Positions 7,303 to 15,563 of a stretch of DNA of 64,000 nt are shown in pieces. Source of the DNA: Nocardia sp. CDC159 (GTDB lineage Bacteria > Actinomycetota > Actinomycetes > Mycobacteriales > Mycobacteriaceae). How positions within the stretch are numbered: position 1 is the stretch's first letter; each line of letters starts with the position of its first letter. The stretch lies in NCBI RefSeq assembly GCF_023740735.1, contig NZ_JAMRXH010000028.1:1-64000 (forward strand), given 5' to 3'. Made by a program: the position numbers and the translations under genes. Under the pieces are notes generated by a model that made no database searches, was not told the DNA's origin, and saw only the letters and a list, made by a program, of their open reading frames with translations.

Positions 7303-8007
7303 ATGCCAAATTTCGGACCCGAAGGTTTCAAGCTCGTCGACCTGCCGCCCGTGGGAGAGGATATCCTGCGCAGCTATCACGAGGTCGAACTGGATCCCTA
7401 CATTGCCAGCGGAACGCGATACAAGCGCTTCTCCCAATACCGGCTCACGCATACGAGCGACCATGGCTGGGAGTTCGAACTCCTTCCGCATCGCGCCTAT
7501 ACGGCATTCAAGAAATTCAATCCCGTGGCCGGTGGCATGCTGCGCGAATACCAGCCGATTTCGGTCGACTTCCGCCCGCTCGTCAAGGCCGTGCTCGACG
7601 AGCACGACTTCTTGGATCCGTCGGTCGACTGGCAGATCAACGTCCACCAGAACCGAAGCGTCACCACCCACGAGAAACCCGCTCCGCTGACGCCCGAGGG
7701 CAAACACCAGGACGGGCACGAATTCGTCATGATCTCGGTACTGAACCGGACCAATGTCGTTGGCGGTCAGATGCGGCTGTGGCGTGATCCGCAGGATACG
7801 CAACCGCTCTGGGAAGGCACCCTGCAACCGGGTGATGCCGCGCTGCTGGACGACCGCGCGGTCTACCACGACGTCACCGATATCGTGCCGGGCCCGGAGG
7901 GGGACACCGGGTCCCGCGACATCCTCATCGTGTCGTTCTCGCGCTGGGACGAGAAATGGTACGGCGACGAGCACGATCAAGCCGTGTTGTCCGAGGCGGC
8001 AAGGTGA
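7303..8007 (+). CDS. Fe(II)/2-oxoglutarate dioxygenase, PF10014/IDO-type amino acid hydroxylase
   Basis: Encodes 234 residues, 23 bases after the HDO gene with GAGGTG before ATG. The facial triad is visible as H135-Q-D137 (KHQDGHEF) and H189 (AVYHDVT); R205 in SRDILIVSF would hold 2-oxoglutarate. Length and motif order match the 2OG-Fe dioxygenase family containing L-isoleucine 4-hydroxylase, which hydroxylates free aliphatic amino acids. Asp in HxD points to a hydroxylase, not a halogenase (halogenases such as BesD have Gly/Ala there). It shares a GTGA overlap with the next gene, so the two are translationally coupled. Confidence 0.85.
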   Translation: MPNFGPEGFKLVDLPPVGEDILRSYHEVELDPYIASGTRYKRFSQYRLTHTSDHGWEFELLPHRAYTAFKKFNPVAGGMLREYQPISVDFRPLVKAVLDEHDFLDPSVDWQINVHQNRSVTTHEKPAPLTPEGKHQDGHEFVMISVLNRTNVVGGQMRLWRDPQDTQPLWEGTLQPGDAALLDDRAVYHDVTDIVPGPEGDTGSRDILIVSFSRWDEKWYGDEHDQAVLSEAAR

Positions 8008-10157
8008 TCGAACGGCATCTCCCGCTGGTCGAGACGGGCACGCGGCACCAGGTGCACGGCGCGTGCCCGCTGGACTGCCCGGACGGCTGCAGCTGGGAGG
8101 TCACCGTCGACGGCGACCGGGCCGTCGCCCTGGCCGGTCGGAAGGACCACCCCTACACGCGCGGCGTGCTGTGCGCGAAGGTCAACCATTATCTGGATCA
8201 GGTGTATGCCGAAGACCGGCTGCTGTATCCGCTGAGGAGGCTGGGGCCGAAGGGATCCGGCCGCTTCGAACGCGTCACCTGGGACCGGGCGCTGTCCGAA
8301 ATCGCCGAACGCCTGACCGCGATCCGCGACGACTACGGCGGTGAGGCCATCTGGCCCTATCAGGGGACCGGCAATCTCGGCTATATCCAAGGGCTGCAGG
8401 GCAAGGCGGGCTCGCGGCTGTGGAACGCGCTCGGGGCCTCGGAACACGCGATGACGATCTGCTCGATCGCCGGACAGGTCGGCATCGACTACGCCACCGG
8501 GACCTCGGCCGGAATCGATCCGGAATCGCTGCGGGCCTCGCGGCTGATAATCCTGTGGGGCGTCAACACCCTTACCTCGAGCCACCATCTGTGGCGCTCG
8601 ATCACCCGGGCGCGCAACCACGGCGCGCGGGTCGTCGCGATCGATCCGGTCGCGACGCGGACCGCGCGGCTGGCCGATGAACACATCGCCCCGATCCCCG
8701 GCTCGGACGGCGCGCTGGCGATGGGCCTGCTGCATGTCGTGGTCGCCGGCGACCGGCACGACCGGGACTACCTCGACCGACACACCGTCGGCTGGCCCGC
8801 GTTCCGGCGACGAATCCTCGATTTCACCGTCGCGGACGCGGCCCGGATCTCGGGTGTCCCAGCGGCGGCGATCATCGCGCTCGGCGAGCGGATCGCCGAC
8901 ACCCGGCCGACCGCCATCCGCGCCGGAATCGGCCTGCAGCGCCACGCCGGAGGCGGCAGCGTCCTGCGCCTGCTGGCGTGCATCCCCGCCGTCACCGGCG
9001 ACTGGCAGCACCACGGCGGCGGCCTTGCGTATTCGACCGATGGCTACCTCGGGGTCGATCGAGAAGTGCTGGCGCGCACCGACCTACGGCCCCGGCCGGT
9101 TCGCAGCCTGGCCATGACCCGGCTTGCCGACACCCTGCTCCACGTCCAGGACCCGCCCGTGCGGGCATTGATCGTCTATGGCGCGAACCCCGTCGTGAGC
9201 GCCCCCGATCAGGAGAACGTGCGCGCGGCGCTGTCGCGCGCGGATCTGCTCACCGTCGTGATCGATCACTTCCGGACCGACACCGCGGACCTGGCCGACT
9301 ACATCCTCCCCGCGACCATGCAGCCCGAACATCTCGATGTGCACGACGGATACGGCCAGATGTACGTGGCGTGGAACGAACCGGCCGTACCGCCGCGCGG
9401 GGAATGCCTGCCCAACTCCGAGATCTTCCGGCGACTGGCCGAACATCTGAACCTGTCCGATCCGTGTCTGTACGACAGCGACGAGGCGATGATCGAGCAG
9501 ATGTTCGCCACCGACCATCCCTCGCTCGCGGGCATCACACCCGAAAGCCTGCGCGCGACGGGCTGGGCCCGGCTGAGTTATCCGGAGGAATTCGTGCCCT
9601 TCGCCCACGGATTTCCCACGCCCTCCGGACGATTCGAGTTCCATTCCGAGCGCGCCCGCCGCGACGGACACGATCCGCTGCCTGGATATGTGGGCGCCCG
9701 CGAGGTCACCGACGCCGACCGGGCCCGCCGCTACCCGCTGAGCCTGATCGCGGCCGCGCCGCACTATCTGCTCAACTCGACCTTCGCCAACAACGCGACG
9801 CTGTCGACCCGGCAGGGCGCGCAGACCCTGTCGATGCACCCCGACGACGCCGAGGCCCGCGGACTCGTGGGCGGCAGCCGCGTGCGGGTCTTCAACGACC
9901 GCGGCGGTTTCGATGCCGTCGTCACCGTGACAACGGCGGTTCGGGCCGGGGTCGTGGGCACGACCAAGGGGCAGTGGCGGAAGCTGGCCGGGGATTCGAC
10001 GGTCAACGCCACCGTCGACGAGCGCGACGCCGATATGGGCGGTGGCGCGGTCTTCCACGACAACCGCGTGCAGGTATGTGCGATCCCCGACGCGCCGGAG
10101 GTGAATCCGGACATCACCACACAGCCCGAGAAAGATCGAGGAGAATCCGATTCATGA
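8004..10157 (+). CDS. Molybdopterin-dependent oxidoreductase (BisC/formate dehydrogenase-like)
   Basis: Encodes 717 residues from GTG 8004. The N-terminal [4Fe-4S] motif is C21-x3-C25-x3-C29 with a fourth Cys at about 57 (GVLCAKVNHY). The molybdopterin domains follow (WDRALSEI; ILWGVNTLTSSHH; VAIDPVATRTA) and a C-terminal dinucleotide-binding domain (HPDDAEARGLVGGSRVRVFNDRG). A Cys in MTICSIAGQVG is a candidate molybdenum ligand. No Tat signal is present, so it should be cytosolic. Members reduce or oxidise N- or S-oxides, formate and others; the reaction here is unknown. It is coupled on both sides (GTGA with the dioxygenase, ATGA with the exporter), making a role in the same pathway likely. 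Confidence 0.85.
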   Translation: MIERHLPLVETGTRHQVHGACPLDCPDGCSWEVTVDGDRAVALAGRKDHPYTRGVLCAKVNHYLDQVYAEDRLLYPLRRLGPKGSGRFERVTWDRALSEIAERLTAIRDDYGGEAIWPYQGTGNLGYIQGLQGKAGSRLWNALGASEHAMTICSIAGQVGIDYATGTSAGIDPESLRASRLIILWGVNTLTSSHHLWRSITRARNHGARVVAIDPVATRTARLADEHIAPIPGSDGALAMGLLHVVVAGDRHDRDYLDRHTVGWPAFRRRILDFTVADAARISGVPAAAIIALGERIADTRPTAIRAGIGLQRHAGGGSVLRLLACIPAVTGDWQHHGGGLAYSTDGYLGVDREVLARTDLRPRPVRSLAMTRLADTLLHVQDPPVRALIVYGANPVVSAPDQENVRAALSRADLLTVVIDHFRTDTADLADYILPATMQPEHLDVHDGYGQMYVAWNEPAVPPRGECLPNSEIFRRLAEHLNLSDPCLYDSDEAMIEQMFATDHPSLAGITPESLRATGWARLSYPEEFVPFAHGFPTPSGRFEFHSERARRDGHDPLPGYVGAREVTDADRARRYPLSLIAAAPHYLLNSTFANNATLSTRQGAQTLSMHPDDAEARGLVGGSRVRVFNDRGGFDAVVTVTTAVRAGVVGTTKGQWRKLAGDSTVNATVDERDADMGGGAVFHDNRVQVCAIPDAPEVNPDITTQPEKDRGESDS

Positions 10158-10777
10158 TCGATCCGTCCCTGTACGCGGCCTTCCTCGTCGCATCGGTCCT
10201 GCTGGTCCTGGTCCCCGGGCCGGACATGCTGATGATCGTCGCGCTGGGGATGCGCAACGGGCCGATCGGCGGTCTGATGGCGGCCGCGGGCGTCGCGGTC
10301 GGCCTCGGCGTGCACACCGTGGCCGCCGTCTGCGGGTTGTCGGCGGTGTTCACGCATTTCCCCGTGGTGTTTCAGGCGTTGAAATGGGCCGGCGCGCTGT
10401 ATCTGATCTACCTGGCGATCGGCGCGTTCCGTGATCGTGGGGACTGGTCGGAGATCACCCCGACCGAGGCGTCCAAATGGCAGTGCTTCAGCCGGGCCGT
10501 CATCACCAACGTGCTCAATCCCAAGGTCATCATCTTCAACGTGGCGTTTCTGCCGCAGTTCGTCAACTCCGACCTGGACACCAGCGTCGGCGCCCAGCTG
10601 GCCATCCTGGGCGTGACCCTGGTCGTGGTCGATTTCATGATCGACGGCCCCATCGGGGTCGCCGCCGGATCGATGGGCCGCAAACTGATGGCCAGTAACA
10701 AGCGAGTGGTCCGCGGGCTCAATATCACCTGCGGCGTGGTGTTCTCGGTGCTGGCCGGAAAACTCGTATTCGGATGA
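10154..10777 (+). CDS. LysE/RhtB-family exporter of the HDO operon
   Basis: Encodes 207 residues. The ATG overlaps the previous stop as ATGA, with GAGGAG upstream. LysE marks are LVPGPDMLMIVALGMRNG near residue 20 and TNVLNPKVIIFNVAFLPQF near residue 117; about six membrane segments are visible. The family exports amino acids. Its tight linkage to two amino-acid-type oxygenases suggests it exports the pathway's end product or a toxic intermediate. It differs clearly from the paralog at 994-1635. Confidence 0.85.
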   Translation: MIDPSLYAAFLVASVLLVLVPGPDMLMIVALGMRNGPIGGLMAAAGVAVGLGVHTVAAVCGLSAVFTHFPVVFQALKWAGALYLIYLAIGAFRDRGDWSEITPTEASKWQCFSRAVITNVLNPKVIIFNVAFLPQFVNSDLDTSVGAQLAILGVTLVVVDFMIDGPIGVAAGSMGRKLMASNKRVVRGLNITCGVVFSVLAGKLVFG

Positions 10778-10790
10778 TGGGCGCGGGCGG

Positions 10791-11600
10791 GTGAAGTTCT
10801 CGAAATATCAGGCATTGGGCAACGACTATCTCGTCGTCGATCCCGCCGACGGGCCGACCGGGGGCCTGACGAGTGATCAGGTGCGTGCGATCTGCGATCG
10901 CCACTACGGCATCGGGGCAGACGGCGTCCTGTACGGGCCGACCACGGTCGACGCGGCCCGTGCCGACTACGGCCTGCGCATCTACAACTCCGACGGCAGC
11001 GAATGCGAGAAGAGCGGAAACGGCCTGCGCATGTTCGCGCTCTATCTGCGCCATCGGTATTCGGTCGGGTCGGGGCTGTCCATCGCGCTGCGCGACGAGA
11101 CCTGCGCCGTCACTTTCGAGGACGAGCGCACCAATCGCATCTCGGTGGCCCTGGGCCGCGGCACCGTGATCGATCCGAATCGGGCCGTCACCGTGGGAAA
11201 TCGCGCCCTCCGGGCGACCGTCATCGATGTCGGCAACCCACATGCGGTGCTGTTCCTCGACCGGGTCGTCCCCGCCGACGCGCAGACCCTCGGCAGGGAA
11301 CTGTCCCAGGACACGTCCCAATTCCCGCATCGCACCAATGTCCAAATGGTGCAGGCGATCTCGCGAGAGCGGATCGGGATCGAAATCTGGGAGCGGGGAG
11401 CGGGCTATACGCTGGCATCCGGAAGCAGCGCCTGCGCGGCGGCCCTCGCCGCGGTCCACCACGGCCTGACCGAATCCGCCGTGCGGGTCGACATGCCCGG
11501 CGGCTCACTCGACGTCTCCGTCTCCGGTACCGGCGAGCTGACCCTGACGGGCGGATGCGACTATATCGGACGCGGAGAGTTTGCCGGTTCTCCGGCCTGA
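10791..11600 (+). CDS. DapF-fold isomerase-like protein with both catalytic Cys replaced by Ser
   Basis: Encodes 269 residues from GTG 10791, 13 bases after the exporter. The diaminopimelate epimerase framework is complete: KYQALGNDYLVVD, the first active-site loop N66-SDGS with GNG, DVGNPHAVLF (H151), and ERGAG with the second loop ahead of SSAC. In DapF the residues nine positions after the Asn and after the Glu of ER are the catalytic pair Cys73/Cys217 (H. influenzae numbering). Here both are Ser (S75 and S210). The Glu of the GET motif is Tyr (Y206). C72 lies close by but in the wrong position. It is thus unlikely to be the housekeeping epimerase and may racemise, isomerise or bind a modified amino acid made by this operon. 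Confidence 0.85.
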   Translation: MKFSKYQALGNDYLVVDPADGPTGGLTSDQVRAICDRHYGIGADGVLYGPTTVDAARADYGLRIYNSDGSECEKSGNGLRMFALYLRHRYSVGSGLSIALRDETCAVTFEDERTNRISVALGRGTVIDPNRAVTVGNRALRATVIDVGNPHAVLFLDRVVPADAQTLGRELSQDTSQFPHRTNVQMVQAISRERIGIEIWERGAGYTLASGSSACAAALAAVHHGLTESAVRVDMPGGSLDVSVSGTGELTLTGGCDYIGRGEFAGSPA

Positions 11601-11825
11601 CCCCTTGCCGACCTGGGCGGACCGATGCCGACCAGCGGATACACCGAGTGGGTTCGCGTCGCCCTCCGTTGCGGATGGTAGGGTGCCGAATTCGGCGTGT
11701 AGGGCACCCGCCGACCCGGCGCGGAACAACCTTCGGTAACCGGCAGGCACGGTCGGTCCGAATCGCCTAGATTTCGAACGGCGGGCGGCGCCCGGTTGTC
11801 GCCCACCCAAACATGGAGGGCTGCT

Positions 11826-12734
11826 GTGTCTGTTCGATCCGGCGCCCGCAGGTATGTCCTGCGGGCCGCGTGTGCCGTCGTCGGTGGAGCGCTGGTGTTG
11901 GCGGGTTGTACCACCAACACCGAGGGCGACGCGCCGGCGGTGGAGAAGGTGAAGGTCGAGAAGGTCGATTCGATCGCCGCGAAGCTGCCGGACAAAATCA
12001 AACAAGCCGGAAAGCTCATGGTAGGGGTGAACATCCCCTACGCCCCGAACGAGTACAAGGATCCGGCGACCGGCAAGATCGTCGGTTTCGACATCGACCT
12101 GATGGACGCGGTGGCCTCGGTGCTCGGGGTGCGGGCCGAGTACCAGGAGTCCGACTTCGAGAAGATCATCCCCTCCGTCGAGACGGGCACTCTCGATCTG
12201 GGCGCGTCGTCGTTCTACGACACCCCGGAGCGGCAGCGGACCATCGATTTCGTCGATTACTTCTCCGCCGGAATCCAGTGGGCCCGGCAGAAGGGCAAGA
12301 CGGTCGATCCGGACAACGCCTGCGGTCTGCGGGTGGCCGTGCAGCGCACGACCGTCGAGGAGACCGAGGACCTACCGGCCAAGAGCAAGGCGTGCGTCGA
12401 GGCCGGTAAGCCCCCGGTGCAGGCGGTGGCCTTCGACGAGCAGAGCGCCGCGGCCACGGCCCTGGTACTGGGCCAGGTCGACGCGCTGTCGGCCGACTCC
12501 CCGGTGACCCAGTACGCGATCAAGCAGAACAAGGACAAGCTCGAGGCCGCGGGCCCGATGTACAAGGCGCTGCCCTACGGCTGGCCCGTGCGCAAGGGTG
12601 ATCCGCTGGCCGCGGTGCTGCAGGAGGCCGTGCAGCATCTCATGGATTCCGGTGACTACCGCAAGATCTGCGAGAACTGGGGCGTCCAGGAGGGCGCGAT
12701 CACCAAGTCGACCATCAACGGGGCCAAGGGCTGA
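11826..12734 (+). CDS. Polar amino acid ABC transporter, substrate-binding lipoprotein
   Basis: Encodes 302 residues from GTG 11826, chosen because GGAGGG lies five bases upstream. A lipoprotein signal ends in LAGC with the acylated Cys at about residue 28. The mature part is a SBP_bac_3 domain: GVNIPYAPNEYKD, VGFDIDLMDAVASVLG and DLGASSFYDTPERQ. This family binds glutamate, glutamine or other polar amino acids outside the membrane. It is followed by its permease six bases later and then by the ATPase, giving a complete importer. Whether it serves the upstream HDO pathway is unknown; a 225-base gap separates them. Confidence 0.9.
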   Translation: MSVRSGARRYVLRAACAVVGGALVLAGCTTNTEGDAPAVEKVKVEKVDSIAAKLPDKIKQAGKLMVGVNIPYAPNEYKDPATGKIVGFDIDLMDAVASVLGVRAEYQESDFEKIIPSVETGTLDLGASSFYDTPERQRTIDFVDYFSAGIQWARQKGKTVDPDNACGLRVAVQRTTVEETEDLPAKSKACVEAGKPPVQAVAFDEQSAAATALVLGQVDALSADSPVTQYAIKQNKDKLEAAGPMYKALPYGWPVRKGDPLAAVLQEAVQHLMDSGDYRKICENWGVQEGAITKSTINGAKG

Positions 12735-12740
12735 TAGCAG

Positions 12741-13703
12741 GTGAGTTCGCAGGATCCCGACAACGCCACCGAGCCGACCGGCGCGGTGGCGGCGCCGACC
12801 GCCGAACCGGCCCCGATCAAGGCGGTGCCGCTGCGGCATCCGGGCCGCTGGGTGGCGGCGGCGGTCGTACTCGCGCTGCTGGGACTGTTCGCCTACGGCG
12901 CGGCGACCAACCCGGCCTATCACTGGGACACATATCGAAAGTACTTGCTGGACACCAGAATCGCCTCGGGCGCGGTGGTCACCCTCGAGCTGACCGTGCT
13001 CGCGATGCTCATCGGCGTCGTGCTGGGTGTGATCCTGGCGATCATGCGGCTGTCGCCGAATCCGGTGCTGCGGTCGGTGGCGTGGGTGTATCTGTGGGTG
13101 TTCCGCGGCACCCCGGTGTACGTGCAGCTGGTCTTCTGGGGCCTGTTCCCGGGGCTGTATCAGGTCATCCATCTCGGAATTCCGTTCGGAGGACCGCATT
13201 TCCTGGAACTGAACGTCCTGGACTGGCGGGCGCCGTTCTTCTTCGCCATGCTCGGCCTGGGTCTGAACGAGGCCGCCTATATGGCCGAAATCGTCCGTGC
13301 CGGAATCACTTCCGTTGGTGAGGGCCAGCGCGAGGCGTCGGTCGCGCTGGGCATGTCGTGGGGCCAGACGATGCGCCGCACGGTGCTGCCGCAGGCGATG
13401 CGGGTGATCATCCCGCCGACCGGTAACGAGCTGATCAGCATGCTGAAGACCACCGCGCTGGTGACGGCCATTCCGCTCACCACCGAGCTGTACGGGCGGG
13501 CGCGTGACATTTCCAGCGTCAACTTCCAGCCGGTGCCGCTGCTGCTGGTCGCGGCCACCTGGTATCTGGCGGTCACCAGCATTCTGATGGTGGGCCAGTA
13601 CTACCTGGAGCGGTACTACGCACGCGGGCAGAGCCGACAGCTGAATACGAAGCAATTGGAGGCGCTGGCCAAGATGCAGCGGTCGGAGGCGAACGTCGTA
13701 TGA
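12741..13703 (+). CDS. Polar amino acid ABC transporter permease
   Basis: Encodes 320 residues from GTG 12741. After a Pro/Ala-rich cytosolic N-terminus of about 35 residues come hydrophobic segments of the HisMQ/GlnP type. The EAA loop that docks the ATPase is seen in EGQREASVALGMSWGQTMRRTVLPQA (positions about 193-218). The motif FRGTPVYVQLVFWG is characteristic of the polar amino acid permeases. It sits between the binding protein and the ATPase and overlaps the latter by ATGA. A single permease suggests a homodimer. Confidence 0.92.
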   Translation: MSSQDPDNATEPTGAVAAPTAEPAPIKAVPLRHPGRWVAAAVVLALLGLFAYGAATNPAYHWDTYRKYLLDTRIASGAVVTLELTVLAMLIGVVLGVILAIMRLSPNPVLRSVAWVYLWVFRGTPVYVQLVFWGLFPGLYQVIHLGIPFGGPHFLELNVLDWRAPFFFAMLGLGLNEAAYMAEIVRAGITSVGEGQREASVALGMSWGQTMRRTVLPQAMRVIIPPTGNELISMLKTTALVTAIPLTTELYGRARDISSVNFQPVPLLLVAATWYLAVTSILMVGQYYLERYYARGQSRQLNTKQLEALAKMQRSEANVV

Positions 13704-14509
13704 AAACCGCGACAAGCACTTCGGCGCAGGACACGCCGATGGACAGCACCGTGCCGATGATCCGCGCCGAGCAGGTGTGCAAGAACTTCGGCGCGCTGCA
13801 GGTGCTCAAGGGCATCTCGCTGGAGGTGCCGCGCGGCGAGGTGATGTGCCTGGTCGGCCCGTCCGGCTCGGGCAAGTCGACCTTCCTGCGCTGTATCAAT
13901 CACCTGGAGCAGGTCAACGCCGGGCGGCTGTACGTCGACGGCGAGCTGATCGGCTATCGCGAAAAGGGCGACAAGCTCTACGAATTGAGCCCCAAGCAGG
14001 CCGCGGCCCAGCGCCGCGACATCGGCATGGTGTTCCAGCACTTCAACCTGTTCCCGCATCGCACCGCGCTCGAGAACATCATCGAGGCCCCCACCCAGGT
14101 GAAGAAGCTGCGCAAGCAGGACGCGATCACCCGGGCCAAGGAGCTGCTGGACCGGGTCGGGCTGGCGGACAAGGCGCAGGCCTATCCCGCCCAGCTGTCC
14201 GGCGGCCAGCAGCAGCGCGTCGCGATCGCGCGGGCGCTGGCCATGGATCCCAAGCTCATGCTGTTCGACGAGCCCACCTCCGCGCTGGACCCCGAACTGG
14301 TCGGCGAGGTGCTCGGCGTCATGCGCGAGCTGGCCTCCTCGGGTATGACCATGGTCGTGGTCACCCACGAGATGGGCTTCGCCCGGGAGGTGGCCGACCA
14401 GCTGGTGTTCATGGACGGCGGTGTGGTCGTCGAGTCGGGCAATCCCCGTGAGTTGCTGGCCAATCCGCAGCACGAGCGCACCAAGACGTTCCTGTCGCGC
14501 ATTCTGTGA
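13700..14509 (+). CDS. Polar amino acid ABC transporter ATPase (GlnQ/GltI-type)
   Basis: Encodes 269 residues. Walker A is GPSGSGKST (about residues 53-61), the Q-loop lies in MVFQHFNLFPH, the signature is LSGGQQQR, and Walker B is LMLFDEPTSALD, followed by the switch His in VVVTHEMGFA. All residues needed for ATP hydrolysis are present. The MVFQHFNLFPH sequence is typical of GlnQ/HisP-like ATPases. It has about 20 extra residues before the fold begins; a second in-frame Met (MDSTVPMIRAEQ) could be the true start. Confidence 0.93.
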   Translation: MKTATSTSAQDTPMDSTVPMIRAEQVCKNFGALQVLKGISLEVPRGEVMCLVGPSGSGKSTFLRCINHLEQVNAGRLYVDGELIGYREKGDKLYELSPKQAAAQRRDIGMVFQHFNLFPHRTALENIIEAPTQVKKLRKQDAITRAKELLDRVGLADKAQAYPAQLSGGQQQRVAIARALAMDPKLMLFDEPTSALDPELVGEVLGVMRELASSGMTMVVVTHEMGFAREVADQLVFMDGGVVVESGNPRELLANPQHERTKTFLSRIL

Positions 14510-14513
14510 CGGC

Positions 14514-14552
14514 TCCGCCGCGGTACGGCCCTCAGTGCCGTGCCGCGGCGGA
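14514..14552. terminator. Bidirectional hairpin after the ABC operon
   Basis: TCCGCCGCGGTACGGC, a seven-base loop, then a complement with one mismatch. It spans the gap between the ATPase stop and the end of the convergent membrane protein gene, whose stop codon lies in the loop, so it can serve both directions. Confidence 0.7.
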
Positions 14553-15041
14553 TTCGCCGGTGTACCAGAGGATTTGACGGGCGGCCAGCACCGTCCAGAT
14601 CAGTGTCACCGCGATCACGGTGGGGTTCTTGATCGCCAGCAGCAGTCCCAGGTAGAGGTCGTGTGACCGCTCCGGAATCCAGTGCACGAGTACCTGTTCC
14701 GGGAGCAGGTCGAACACCGCGACCGCCGCCGCCAGCAGGGCGAGCTGGATCAGCAGGCTGGGCCAGTGCCCGCGAAGGAACCGCCCGGGCTGCCCCTCGC
14801 CCTCGTGCGGGGTGCGCACGAAGGCCCAGTACACGATCAGGCCGACCAAGCCCACGCGCGCGGCCACAGTGAGCAGTTCCAGCAGTACGGGCAGCGGATC
14901 GGGCGGCCGGGTGAGCACGGAGACGAGCCGTTGCGCGGCCGGAATCGACGAGATGGCGACGATCGGGACCAGATGGCGGACGTAGAGGGCGAGCGCCTGG
15001 CGTGGCACCTCGACCGCGGTGGTGAGCTGGTGGCGTAACAT
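14532..15041 (-). CDS. Membrane protein of unknown function
   Basis: Encodes 169 residues with about four hydrophobic segments (for example VGLVGLIVYWAFV and LIQLALLAAAVAVFDLL) and a short charged loop rich in Gly/Glu between them. I do not recognise a family. It is divergent from the MarR gene, and its start codon abuts the inverted repeat at 15042-15076, so it is probably a target of that regulator. A role in drug or membrane stress would fit this context but is inference. Confidence 0.7.
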   Translation of the reverse strand: MLRHQLTTAVEVPRQALALYVRHLVPIVAISSIPAAQRLVSVLTRPPDPLPVLLELLTVAARVGLVGLIVYWAFVRTPHEGEGQPGRFLRGHWPSLLIQLALLAAAVAVFDLLPEQVLVHWIPERSHDLYLGLLLAIKNPTVIAVTLIWTVLAARQILWYTGESAAARH

Positions 15042-15076
15042 ATTTCAGTGTACCAAATATTTTAGTGCACTGAAAT
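15042..15076. promoter_or_regulatory. Probable MarR operator between divergent genes
   Basis: ATTTCAGTGTAC and GTGCACTGAAAT form 12-base arms with one mismatch around an AT-rich centre containing AAATATTT. It lies exactly between the membrane protein start and the MarR start. MarR proteins usually bind such palindromes and repress both genes. Confidence 0.7.
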
Positions 15077-15089
15077 GAATGGAGGGCCG

Positions 15090-15563
15090 GTGGCGGAGGA
15101 CCGAAATGCCCTGGGCCGCAGGCTCAGTACCGCGATCGTGCTGTTCCACGAGGCCGTGGGCAGGCGCGTCGGGCTGCGCGCGGCCGATCATCGCGCGCTG
15201 CTGCTGATCGAGGAGCACGGCCCGCTGACGGCGGGGGAGCTGGCCCGGCTGACCGGGCTCACGCCGGGTGCGGTGACCGGGCTGGTGGACCGGCTGATCG
15301 AGGCCGGATTCGCCGGACGCACCGAGGACGGCGCCGACCGCCGTCGCACCCTGATCACGGCCACCGGCGCCCGCAGTGCCGAATTGGATGCCGCCTTCGG
15401 CGAATTCGGGCGGCGGATGGGGCAGGTGATGAGCCGCTACGACGAGCGGGAGCAGACACTTATCGCCGATTTCGTGTCGAATGCCGTCAGTGTGCTGCGC
15501 GAGCAGACCGCCCGTTTGACGGCGGCCGAGGCGGAGGAGCATCGGAAGATCACCGAGACATAG
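15090..15563 (+). CDS. MarR-family transcriptional regulator
   Basis: Encodes 157 residues if started at GTG 15090, preferred because GGAGG lies four bases upstream; an ATG at 15075 would overlap the operator. The winged helix is clear: ADHRALLLIEEHGPLTAGELAR, LTGLTPGAVTGLVDRLIEAGF (recognition helix) and the wing RTEDGADRRRTLITAT with the conserved DRR. Such dimers sense small phenolic or drug-like ligands. It likely regulates itself and the divergent membrane protein. The gene's last bases overlap the convergent LysR gene. Confidence 0.9.
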   Translation: MAEDRNALGRRLSTAIVLFHEAVGRRVGLRAADHRALLLIEEHGPLTAGELARLTGLTPGAVTGLVDRLIEAGFAGRTEDGADRRRTLITATGARSAELDAAFGEFGRRMGQVMSRYDEREQTLIADFVSNAVSVLREQTARLTAAEAEEHRKITET

